Assembly (NCBI GenBank): GCA_023426865.1
Contig: JAEZBT010000136.1
Location: 1-6,410, forward strand
Direction of reading: 5' to 3'
Origin: Actinomycetes bacterium
Lineage (GTDB): Bacteria > Actinomycetota > Actinomycetes > Actinomycetales > Cellulomonadaceae
Length of the DNA: 6,410 nt
Of this stretch, positions 1 through 5,543 are shown one piece after another. The translations under genes were made by a program, and so were the position numbers. Each line of letters opens with the position of its first letter. The stretch's first letter is position 1. The notes under the pieces are model-generated. The model saw only the letters and a program-made list of their open reading frames with translations. It made no database searches and was not told the origin of the DNA.

Positions 1-167
1 CGCCGGCACTGCCGGCGGTCGGCGCCGTCGGCGCGGTGCTCGTGCTCGCCGCGGACCTGGTCGCCCAGCACGCCCTGCCCGGCGTCACCCTGCCGACGGG
101 CGTCGTCACCGGCGCGGTCGGCGCCCCCTACCTGCTCTGGTTGCTCGCTCGAGGAGTGCGTTCATGA
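1..167 (+). CDS. FecCD-family ABC permease of a siderophore importer, C-terminal fragment
   Basis: Only the last 54 codons are present, read in the frame starting at base 3 and ending with TGA at 165-167; the gene begins upstream of the window. The fragment has an A-A-D-L-V-A segment, then L-P-T-G-V-V-T-G-A-V-G-A-P-Y-L-L-W-L-L. This matches the family ending (G/A-D-L-x-A-R, then L-P-[VT]-G-[IV]-V-T-x-x-[IV]-G-A-P-[FY]-[FL]-x-x-L-L) of BtuC/FhuB/FepD/FepG permeases, where it forms the last transmembrane helix. In the family such proteins form the membrane channel for ferric siderophores, heme or cobalamin. The stop overlaps the ATPase start by 4 bases (ATGA at 164-167), so the two subunits are translationally coupled. 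Siderophore specificity is inferred from the downstream genes and iron box; the exact substrate cannot be read. Confidence 0.9.
   Translation, partial: PALPAVGAVGAVLVLAADLVAQHALPGVTLPTGVVTGAVGAPYLLWLLARGVRS
151..156 (+). promoter_or_regulatory. Shine-Dalgarno of the ABC ATPase gene
   Basis: GAGGAG lies 7 bases before the ATG at 164, inside the end of the permease gene. It is a strong match to the anti-SD sequence and supports ATG 164 as the true start despite the overlap with the permease. Confidence 0.75.
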
Positions 168-1003
168 CCAGCGGACCGACCCATCGCGCCCCCGGCCTGG
201 AGGCCCATGACCTGCGCGCCGGCTACGCGGGCCGGGTCGTCGTCGACGGCCTGGACCTGGCCGTGCCCCGGCGCGCGGTGACCGTGGTCGTGGGGGCGAA
301 CGCGTGCGGCAAGTCGACGCTGCTCAAGACGTTGGCGCGGGCGCTCCGGCCGCTGGGTGGGGCCGTGCTGCTCGACGGCGCGGACGTCGCCGGCGTGCCG
401 TCGCGGGCCTTCGCGCGGTTGGTCGGGATGCTGCCGCAGGACCCGGTCGCACCGGACGGCCTGAGCGTCGCGGACCTCGTCGGCCGCGGCCGGCACCCGC
501 ACCACGGCTGGCTCGAGCGTTGGAGCTCCCGCGACGACGAGGTCGTCGCGCAGGCACTCGCGGCGACCGCGACGACCGACCTCGCGGACCGGCACGTCGA
601 CGAGCTGTCGGGCGGCCAGCGGCAGCGGGTGTGGATCGCGATGGCCCTGGCGCAGGATCCCGACGTCCTGCTGCTGGACGAGCCGACGACGTTCCTCGAC
701 CTCACCCACCAGCTCGAGGTGCTCGACCTGCTCCGCGACCTCAACCGGGGCCGGGGGACCACGATCGTCATGGTGCTGCACGACCTGAACCTCGCGGCGC
801 GCTACGCCGACCACCTCGTGGTCATGGCCGACGGCGCCGTGCTCGCCCAGGGCTCGCCCGCCGCGGTCATCACGCCCGAGGTCCTGCGCGCGGCGTTCCG
901 TCTCGACGCGCTCGTGGTGCCCGACCCGGTCACGGGGGCGCCGATGATCGTGCCCCGCAGCCGGACCTCGGCGGGGCCGGAGGCGACGGCGCTGGGTGCC
1001 TGA
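164..1003 (+). CDS. FepC/FecE-type ABC transporter ATP-binding protein (iron-siderophore uptake)
   Basis: A complete 279-residue cytoplasmic ATPase that would drive siderophore import through the FecCD permease encoded just upstream. All ABC landmarks are present in order. The Walker A is G-A-N-A-C-G-K-S-T with K50, and the Q-loop is L-P-Q at Q92. The signature L-S-G-G-Q-R-Q-R covers residues 148-155. The Walker B is D-V-L-L-L-D-E-P with D172 and E173, and the switch histidine is H206 in L-H-D-L-N. The G-R-G-R-H-P-H segment after the Q-loop and the C-terminal T-P-E-V-L-R-A-A-F stretch are typical of the FepC/FecE/BtuD branch. Length is normal for the family. Start: ATG 164 has a good SD at 151-156 and overlaps the permease stop. 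The stop TGA (1001-1003) lies in a predicted hairpin. Heme or cobalamin transport would look similar by these motifs; the iron box before the next gene favours a siderophore. Confidence 0.95.
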   Translation: MTSGPTHRAPGLEAHDLRAGYAGRVVVDGLDLAVPRRAVTVVVGANACGKSTLLKTLARALRPLGGAVLLDGADVAGVPSRAFARLVGMLPQDPVAPDGLSVADLVGRGRHPHHGWLERWSSRDDEVVAQALAATATTDLADRHVDELSGGQRQRVWIAMALAQDPDVLLLDEPTTFLDLTHQLEVLDLLRDLNRGRGTTIVMVLHDLNLAARYADHLVVMADGAVLAQGSPAAVITPEVLRAAFRLDALVVPDPVTGAPMIVPRSRTSAGPEATALGA

Positions 1004-1048
1004 CGGCGCGTGCGGCGCCTCCGGTCCGCACGGTGGGCAGGGCCGTCA
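1001..1048 (+). terminator. Two-tier stem-loop at the end of the ATPase gene, possible terminator
   Basis: The stop codon itself starts the outer arm: TGACGGC (1001-1007) pairs perfectly with GCCGTCA (1042-1048). Inside it, CGTGCGG (1009-1015) pairs perfectly with CCGCACG (1026-1032) around a 10-base loop. The right side has a 9-base bulge between the two stems. No T-run follows, as is common for putative actinobacterial terminators. It ends 17 bases before the iron box, so it could separate the permease-ATPase transcript from the binding-protein gene. It could instead be a 3' stability element. Seen by hand pairing; no folding energy was computed. Confidence 0.45.
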
Positions 1049-1065
1049 CAGATCGTCCGGCCGAG

Positions 1066-1084
1066 TAAGGTAAGCCTCACCTAA
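1066..1084 (+). promoter_or_regulatory. IdeR/DtxR-type iron box (operator)
   Basis: The 19-mer TAAGGTAAGCCTCACCTAA matches 15 of 19 positions of the classic IdeR/DtxR consensus TTAGGTTAGGCTAACCTAA, and its two 9-base arms match as an inverted repeat at 7 of 9 positions. It lies 37 bases before the ATG of the siderophore-binding lipoprotein. In this family Fe(II)-loaded IdeR/DmdR binds such sites and represses iron-uptake genes; under iron starvation the gene is released. The first hexamer, TAAGGT, also fits a TANNNT -10 element, so the repressor would cover the promoter. No convincing -35 is visible (CCGTCA at 1043-1048 is a weak candidate with 17-base spacing). Confidence 0.85.
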
Positions 1085-1110
1085 TCACCCAGCCGGACCG
1101 TCCGGCCTCC

Positions 1111-1116
1111 GAAGGG
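1111..1116 (+). promoter_or_regulatory. Shine-Dalgarno of the siderophore-binding lipoprotein gene
   Basis: GAAGGG is followed by a 5-base spacer to ATG 1122. It supports that start, which also gives a complete signal peptide. Confidence 0.6.
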
Positions 1117-1121
1117 TCACC

Positions 1122-2153
1122 ATGCGCCATCTGCGTGCGGCCGTCGCCGCCACCTCCATCGCCGTTCTCGCGCTGGCGGGCTGCTCAGCCGCCGCCTCGG
1201 ACGACCCGGGCGAGGCGGCCCCCAGCACCGACGCCGCCTCCGGGGAGGACGACGCCGCGTTCCCCGTGACGATCGAGCACGCCTTCGGCGAGACGACGAT
1301 CGAGTCCGAGCCGCAGCGCGTCGTCACGTGGGGCTGGGCCGGCGCGGACGCGGCGCTCGCGCTCGGCGTCGTGCCCGTGGCCATCCCGTTCCAGGGCTAC
1401 GGCGGTGACGAGAACGGCGTCCTGCCGTGGATCGCCGAGGAGCTCGACGCGCTCGGCGCGCCGACGCCGACCGTCCTGCCGGACTCTGCGGAGGCGCCGA
1501 TCGACGCGATCGCGGCCGCCGAGCCGGACCTGATCCTGGCCCACTACTCGGGCCTGACCGCCGAGGAGTACGAGCTGCTCAGTGCGATCGCACCGACGGT
1601 GGCCTACCCGGACCAGCCCTGGGCGACGCCGTGGCGCGACGTCGTGACGATCGCGGGGGAGGCGCTGGGGCGCGCCGACCGCGCGGGCGAGGTGCTGGAC
1701 GAGATCGACGCCGCGGTCGCCGAGGCCGCCGCCGCGCACCCCGAGCTCGAGGGCGTCACGGTCGCCCAGGTGTGGGACACGGGCGACACCTTCTACGTCT
1801 ACACGCCGGCCGACCCGCGCGTGGAGTTCACGCAGGACCTCGGCCTCGTGACGGCGCCGAGCGTGACCGACCTCGACACCGGTGAGTCGACGTTCCACTT
1901 CACGCTCAGCCACGAGCGCCTCGACGAGCTGAGCAGCGATGTCGTCGTGGCGTACGCGGACACCCCTGAGGCGCTCGACGCCTTCCTCTCCTCCGCGGCG
2001 GCCGGGACGATGCCGCAGGTGCAGCAGGGCGCGGTCGCCGGGGTGGTCGGGCAGGCGTTCGTCGCCTCCGTCTCGCCGCCGACGGCGCTGTCCCTCACGT
2101 GGGGTCTGGAGGACTACGTCCAGGTGCTGGCGGACACGGTGGCCGGGCTCTGA
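1122..2153 (+). CDS. Iron-siderophore ABC transporter substrate-binding lipoprotein
   Basis: A 343-residue exported lipoprotein expected to capture ferric siderophore outside the membrane and pass it to the permease-ATPase encoded upstream. Residues 1-21 are a lipoprotein signal peptide: positive R2/R5, a hydrophobic core, and the lipobox L18-A19-G20-C21, with C21 as the lipidation site. An acidic, Ala/Ser/Pro-rich linker follows to about residue 45. The mature part then fits the FecB/FhuD-like class III binding fold. It has P-Q-R-V-V-T-W-G-W-A-G-A-D early, the I-D-A-I-A-A-A-E-P-D-L-I-L motif typical of the N-lobe, a long linking helix around W-R-D-V-V-T-I-A-G-E-A-L-G, and a C-lobe ending in a helix. 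Length is usual for the family. It has its own SD and an iron box 37 bases upstream, so it is probably transcribed independently and induced by low iron. Ligand unknown; a heme-binding role cannot be excluded. Confidence 0.93.
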   Translation: MRHLRAAVAATSIAVLALAGCSAAASDDPGEAAPSTDAASGEDDAAFPVTIEHAFGETTIESEPQRVVTWGWAGADAALALGVVPVAIPFQGYGGDENGVLPWIAEELDALGAPTPTVLPDSAEAPIDAIAAAEPDLILAHYSGLTAEEYELLSAIAPTVAYPDQPWATPWRDVVTIAGEALGRADRAGEVLDEIDAAVAEAAAAHPELEGVTVAQVWDTGDTFYVYTPADPRVEFTQDLGLVTAPSVTDLDTGESTFHFTLSHERLDELSSDVVVAYADTPEALDAFLSSAAAGTMPQVQQGAVAGVVGQAFVASVSPPTALSLTWGLEDYVQVLADTVAGL

Positions 2154-2174
2154 CGGACGCCGCGCGCTGACGTA

Positions 2175-2207
2175 CGGCGGGCGGGGCCGTCCCGGTCCCG
2201 CTCGCCG
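2175..2207 (+). terminator. Strong GC hairpin, likely rho-independent-like terminator without U-tract
   Basis: CGGCGGGCGGG (2175-2185) pairs with CCCGCTCGCCG (2197-2207) over 11 positions with one G-U. The stem extends inward by G2186-U2196, C2187-G2195 and C2188-G2194, leaving a 5-base loop. This gives 14 pairs in total. It starts 22 bases after the lipoprotein stop codon and lies before the arginine operon promoter region, the right place for a terminator. No T-run follows. Such I-shaped hairpins are accepted as terminators in high-GC actinobacteria, but function is inferred. Confidence 0.65.
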
Positions 2208-2228
2208 CGCGCGTCCCGAGCAAATGGC

Positions 2229-2262
2229 GGCGAGGGTATGCAGTCTTCTGTATAGTCATGCA
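2229..2262 (+). promoter_or_regulatory. ArgR-type operator (ARG box), one good and one weak copy
   Basis: TGTATAGTCATGCA (2249-2262) has the 5-4-5 layout of an ARG box core (TGnAT-N4-ATnCA), with half-sites TGTAT and ATGCA; actinobacterial ARG boxes commonly use TGCAT/ATGCA arms. Upstream, ATGCA (2238-2242) is a second right half-site whose left partner (GGCGA, 2229-2233) is degenerate. The two box centres are 20 bases apart, which fits the 2-3 base gap between paired 18-base ARG boxes described for ArgR hexamers. The site covers the start of argC and a possible -10 element, so arginine-bound ArgR would block initiation of the argCJBD operon. Found by eye; no motif scoring was done. Confidence 0.6.
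2251..2256 (+). promoter_or_regulatory. Possible -10 element of the argC promoter
   Basis: TATAGT is a near-consensus -10 hexamer and a rare A/T-rich spot in this window. Seven bases separate it from GTG 2264, the usual distance from a -10 to the first base of a leaderless actinobacterial mRNA. No recognisable -35 sits 16-18 bases upstream. The element lies inside the ARG box, consistent with repression by occlusion. Confidence 0.45.
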
Positions 2263-3307
2263 CGTGACGGTACGGGTGGCGGTGGCAGGGGCGAGTGGCT
2301 ACGCAGGCGGTGAGGTGCTCCGCCTGCTCGCGGGCCACCCCGACGTCGAGATCGGCGCGGTGACCGCGAACGCCAGCGCCGGCGACCCCCTCGGGCGCCA
2401 CCAACCGCACCTGCGCACCCTCGCGGACCGGGTCCTCGTCGAGACGACCGCGGACACGCTCGCCGGGCACGACGTCGTCGTGCTGGCCCTGCCGCACGGC
2501 GCGTCCGGGGCGATCGCGGCCCGGCTCGGCGACGACGTGCTCGTCCTCGACTGCGGGGCCGACCACAGGCTCGCCGACGCCGCCGCGTGGGAGGCGTTCT
2601 ACGGCTCGCCCCACGCGGGGACGTGGCCGTACGGGATGCCGGAGCTGATCGTCCCCGGCGGCCGCCAGCGCGAGGCGCTGCGCGGGACGCGCCGCGTCGC
2701 CGTGCCGGGCTGCAACGTCACCGCGGTGACCCTGGGCGTCCAGCCGGGCGTGGCGGCGGGCGTCGTCGACGCGGCGGACCTCGTCGCGGTCCTCGCGAAC
2801 GGCTACTCCGGCGCCGGCAAGGCCGCCAAGCCGCACCTGCTCGCGAGCGAGGCCCTCGGCTCGGCCGCGCCGTACGCCGTCGGCGGGACGCACCGGCACA
2901 TCCCGGAGATCGAGCAGAACCTGCACGCCGCCGGTGCGGAGCGGGTGCGTGTCTCGTTCACGCCGATCCTCGTCCCGATGTCGCGGGGCATCCTTGCGAC
3001 GACGACGGCACCGCTGGTCCCGGGCGTCGACCCGGCCGCCGTGCGCGAGGCGTGGACCCGGGCCTACGCCGACGAGCCGTTCGTGGAGCTGCTCCCCGAG
3101 GGCCAGTGGCCGGCCACCGCCGCGACCGTCGGGGCGAACACGGCCCTGGTCCAGGTGGCCGTGGACGCCCGTGCCGGCCGGGTCGTGACGATCTGCGCAC
3201 TCGACAACCTCGTCAAGGGAACAGCGGGAGCCGCCGTGCAGTCGATGAACCTCGCCCTCGGCCTGCCGGAGACGGCCGGCCTCACGACGACGGCGGTCGC
3301 CCCGTGA
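2258..3307 (+). CDS. argC: N-acetyl-gamma-glutamyl-phosphate reductase
   Basis: Catalyses NADPH-dependent reduction of N-acetylglutamyl phosphate to N-acetylglutamate semialdehyde, the third step of arginine synthesis, in the cytoplasm. The 349-residue length is normal. The N-terminus holds the dinucleotide-binding G-A-S-G-Y-A-G-G-E motif, followed by the L-D-C-G-A-D-H-R-L segment. The catalytic cysteine is C152 in V-P-G-C-N-V-T-A, and the conserved H-R-H-I-P-E-I motif starts at H212. The C-terminus has the family block D-N-L-V-K-G-T-A-G-A-A-V-Q-S-M-N. Asn153 sits where the family signature asks for Phe or Tyr. Start choice: ATG 2258 is the first in-frame start but has no Shine-Dalgarno and lies 1 base after a candidate -10. 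GTG 2264 (347 residues, beginning M-T-V-R-V) is a good leaderless alternative. It is the first gene of argCJBD, and its stop overlaps argJ by 4 bases. Confidence 0.96.
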   Translation: MHVTVRVAVAGASGYAGGEVLRLLAGHPDVEIGAVTANASAGDPLGRHQPHLRTLADRVLVETTADTLAGHDVVVLALPHGASGAIAARLGDDVLVLDCGADHRLADAAAWEAFYGSPHAGTWPYGMPELIVPGGRQREALRGTRRVAVPGCNVTAVTLGVQPGVAAGVVDAADLVAVLANGYSGAGKAAKPHLLASEALGSAAPYAVGGTHRHIPEIEQNLHAAGAERVRVSFTPILVPMSRGILATTTAPLVPGVDPAAVREAWTRAYADEPFVELLPEGQWPATAATVGANTALVQVAVDARAGRVVTICALDNLVKGTAGAAVQSMNLALGLPETAGLTTTAVAP

Positions 3308-4467
3308 GCGTCACCGCCCCCGCGGGCTTCCGGGCGGCCGGGGTCGCCGCCGGCATCCGCACCAGCGGCGCGCCGGACGTGGCCCTCGTGGTCAACGACG
3401 GGCCGCAGCAGGTCGTGGCGGGCGTCTTCACCAGCAACCGCGTCCAGGCGGCGCCCGTCCAGTGGTCGCGCCAGGTGGTGTCCGACGGCGTCGCGCACGG
3501 TGTCGTGCTCAACGCCGGCGGCGCGAACGCGTGCACCGGGGCGCCCGGTTTCCAGGACACGCACCGGACGGCCGAGCATGTCGCAGCCGTGCTGGAGTGC
3601 TCGGCCGGCGACGTCGTCGTGTGCTCCACCGGCCTCATCGGCGAGCGGCTGCCGATGGACCGGCTGCTCGTCGGCGTCCAGGCCGCCGCCGCGGCGCTCG
3701 CGGCCGACGGCGGCCCCGACGCGGCGCGCGCCATCATGACCACCGACACCGTGCCCAAGACGGTGGTCGTGGCCGCGGACGGCTGGTCGGTCGGCGGCAT
3801 GGCCAAGGGCGCCGGCATGCTCGCGCCCGGCCTGGCCACGATGCTCTGCGTGCTGACCACCGACGCCGTCGTGGACCCCGCGGACGCGCAGGCGGCGCTG
3901 CGGCGGGCCACGCGCGTCACGTTCGACCGGGTCGACTCCGACGGCTGCATGTCGACGAACGACACGGTGGTCCTCATGGCCTCCGGCGCGAGCGGCGTCC
4001 CGGCCGACCTGCCGGCGCTCACCGAGGCGCTCACGCAGGCATGCGCCTCGCTCGCCCGCGCGCTGGTCGCCGACGCCGAGGGTGCGACCCACGACATCGC
4101 CGTGACCGTCCGCGGCGCCACAGGGGAGGATGCCGCCGTGGCGGTCGCCCGCACGGTGACGCGCTCGAACCTCTTCAAGGCGGCGGTGTTCGGCAACGAC
4201 CCGAACTGGGGCCGCATCCTCTCCGCTGTCGGCACGGTGCCCGAGGAGGTCGCCGCGTACGACGTCGACGAGGTCGACGTCGCCATCAACGGCGTCCTGG
4301 TGTGCAAGGGCGGCGGCGCCCACGAGCCTCGCGACCACGTCCGGATGGCGGGTCGGCGGGAGGTGGACGTCGTCGTCGACCTGCACGCCGGGCCGGCCGA
4401 GGCGACCGTCTGGACCAACGACCTGACGCACGACTACGTCCACGAGAACAGCGCGTACTCCACATGA
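3304..4467 (+). CDS. argJ: Glutamate N-acetyltransferase / ornithine acetyltransferase (ArgJ)
   Basis: A 387-residue enzyme that moves the acetyl group from N-acetylornithine to glutamate, releasing ornithine and regenerating N-acetylglutamate (cyclic arginine pathway). Some family members also use acetyl-CoA; the sequence does not tell which type this is. ArgJ proteins self-cleave into alpha and beta chains at an Ala-Thr bond. Here that bond is A178-T179 in G-L-A-T-M-L, with T179 the new N-terminal nucleophile, 11 residues after K168 of the K-G-A-G-M motif. Other family landmarks are V-F-T-S-N-R near the start, N-A-G-G-A-N-A-C-T-G, S-N-L-F-K-A-A-V-F-G-N-D-P-N-W-G-R and the terminal Y-V-H-E-N-S-A-Y-S-T. 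Start is GTG 3304, in a GTGA overlap with the argC stop. Homology to ArgJ begins right there, although the frame stays open far upstream. Its stop overlaps the argB ATG. Confidence 0.96.
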   Translation: MSVTAPAGFRAAGVAAGIRTSGAPDVALVVNDGPQQVVAGVFTSNRVQAAPVQWSRQVVSDGVAHGVVLNAGGANACTGAPGFQDTHRTAEHVAAVLECSAGDVVVCSTGLIGERLPMDRLLVGVQAAAAALAADGGPDAARAIMTTDTVPKTVVVAADGWSVGGMAKGAGMLAPGLATMLCVLTTDAVVDPADAQAALRRATRVTFDRVDSDGCMSTNDTVVLMASGASGVPADLPALTEALTQACASLARALVADAEGATHDIAVTVRGATGEDAAVAVARTVTRSNLFKAAVFGNDPNWGRILSAVGTVPEEVAAYDVDEVDVAINGVLVCKGGGAHEPRDHVRMAGRREVDVVVDLHAGPAEATVWTNDLTHDYVHENSAYST

Positions 4468-4490
4468 ACGACCAGGACATGAACGACCAG
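4464..4490 (+). repeat. 12-base direct repeat duplicating the argB start
   Basis: ATGAACGACCAG occurs at 4464-4475 and again at 4479-4490, separated by GAC, a 15-base period in frame. Both copies begin with ATG, giving the peptide M-N-D-Q-D-M-N-D-Q. It looks like a small tandem duplication of the start region, offering two initiation codons; only the first keeps the 4-base overlap with argJ. Confidence 0.85.
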
Positions 4491-5543
4491 CCGGGGCCCA
4501 CGCAGCCCGCGCCCGAGATCCCCGCCGACGTGCTCGCCGAGGCGGTGGCCGACGTCGTCGCGGACGCCGTCGCCGACGCGCTCGCGGACGTCGACCCGGC
4601 CGACCTCCTCCCGGAGCAGAAGGCGCGCGTCCTCATCGAGGCCCTGCCGTGGCTCGAGCAGTTCCGGGGGGCACTGTTCGTCATCAAGTACGGCGGCAAC
4701 GCGATGGTCGACGAGGACCTCAAGCGGGCCTTCGCCGAGGACATGGTGTTCCTGCGCCTGGTGGGCCTGCACCCGGTCGTCGTGCACGGGGGCGGTCCGC
4801 AGATCTCGACCATGCTCGCCCGCCTCGGCATCTCCAGCGAGTTCCGCGGCGGTCTGCGCGTGACGACGCCCGAGAGCATGGACGTCGTCCGGATGGTGCT
4901 CACCGGGCAGGTCTCGCGCGAGCTCGTCGGGCTCATCAACGCGCACGGGCCGTTCGCCGTCGGCATGTCGGGCGAGGACGGCGGCCTGCTCCGCGCGCGC
5001 CGCCGGACCGCGACCGTCGACGGGCGGCAGGTCGACGTCGGGCACGTCGGGGACGTCGTCGAGGTGGACCCGCGCGCGGTGCGGGACCTGCTCGACGCCG
5101 GGCGCATCCCCGTCGTCTCGACCGTCGCCCCGGACATCGACGACGCCACGCAGGTGCTCAACGTCAACGCGGACACCGCGGCGGCGGCGCTGGCCGTGGC
5201 CCTCGGCGCGCGCAAGCTCATCATCCTCACGGACGTGGAGGGCCTGTACACCCGCTGGCCCGACCGGTCGTCGCTGGCCCGCCGGATCCGCGTCTCGGCG
5301 CTGGCGGAGCTGCTGCCGACGCTGGAGACGGGCATGGTCCCGAAGATGGAGGCGTGCCTGCGCGCGGTGCGCGGGGGAGTGCCGCAGGCACACGTCGTCG
5401 ACGGCCGCCAGGCGCACTCGGTGCTGACCGAGGTCTTCACCAGCAAGGGCGTCGGCACGATGGTGCTGCCGGACGACCTGCGCACCGGGTCCGTCCCGGT
5501 GGTGCGGCCCGCCGCCGGGCCCGGCGTGGGGGGCACGCCGTGA
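4464..5543 (+). CDS. argB: Acetylglutamate kinase with a long repetitive N-terminal extension
   Basis: Phosphorylates N-acetylglutamate with ATP, the usual control point of arginine synthesis. This product has 359 residues against roughly 290-300 for ordinary family members. The kinase core starts near residue 50. It has K75 in K-Y-G-G-N-A-M, H-G-G-G-P at 108-112, N-V-N-A-D with D237, and K294 in E-T-G-M-V-P-K; K75, D237 and K294 align with catalytic K8, D162 and K217 of the E. coli enzyme. The helix P50 to G69 before the core and the E323-V-F-T-S-K-G-V-G-T-M end resemble arginine-inhibited hexameric kinases, so feedback inhibition is likely. Residues 1-9 contain a duplicated M-N-D-Q, and residues 21-44 are six four-residue A-[D/E] repeats. 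Start ATG 4464 lies in an ATGA overlap with argJ; ATG 4479 is the alternative (354 residues), with an AGGA too close to act as an SD. The C-terminal tail is also about 25 residues long and Pro/Gly-rich. Confidence 0.95.
   Translation: MNDQDMNDQPGPTQPAPEIPADVLAEAVADVVADAVADALADVDPADLLPEQKARVLIEALPWLEQFRGALFVIKYGGNAMVDEDLKRAFAEDMVFLRLVGLHPVVVHGGGPQISTMLARLGISSEFRGGLRVTTPESMDVVRMVLTGQVSRELVGLINAHGPFAVGMSGEDGGLLRARRRTATVDGRQVDVGHVGDVVEVDPRAVRDLLDAGRIPVVSTVAPDIDDATQVLNVNADTAAAALAVALGARKLIILTDVEGLYTRWPDRSSLARRIRVSALAELLPTLETGMVPKMEACLRAVRGGVPQAHVVDGRQAHSVLTEVFTSKGVGTMVLPDDLRTGSVPVVRPAAGPGVGGTP
4524..4595 (+). repeat. Six in-frame 12-base repeats in argB encoding A-[D/E]-x-x tetrads
   Basis: Seventy-two bases form six units of 12, each encoding Ala-Asp (once Ala-Glu), then Ala or Val, then Val or Leu; the last unit ends in Asp. 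Codons vary at the third position (GCC/GCG, GTC/GTG), so the units are diverged at the DNA level while the amino-acid period is perfect. Residues 21-44 of the kinase are therefore an acidic, probably helical, low-complexity segment just before the normal N-terminal helix. Confidence 0.85.

Noticed and set aside
304..1068. A plus-strand 254-codon frame overlapping the ABC ATPase.
   Set aside because: It runs in a different frame through the Walker A to C-terminal region of a clearly real ATPase and is low-complexity Arg/Ala/Gly/Pro.
2154..2257. Possible riboswitch, T-box or attenuator leader before argC.
   Set aside because: Only 104 bases are available. They are explained by the terminator hairpin and the ARG box, and no short leader peptide with Arg codons or alternative hairpin pair was found.
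2587..3303. Possible N-terminal extension of argJ reading back through argC in another frame.
   Set aside because: The frame stays open for 239 codons, but the sequence is Arg/Gly/Pro-rich noise overlapping real argC. ArgJ homology begins exactly at GTG 3304, which sits in the GTGA overlap.
3064..4443. Long minus-strand frames opposite argJ (459 and 378 codons).
   Set aside because: They are shadows of the argJ coding strand. GC-rich third positions suppress stop codons on the reverse strand, and no motif or own start signal was seen.
3462..4463. Possible N-terminal extension of argB reading back through argJ.
   Set aside because: The upstream 334 codons are an out-of-frame reading of argJ with biased composition. 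ATG 4464 gives the usual coupled start, and the repeats already lie downstream of it.
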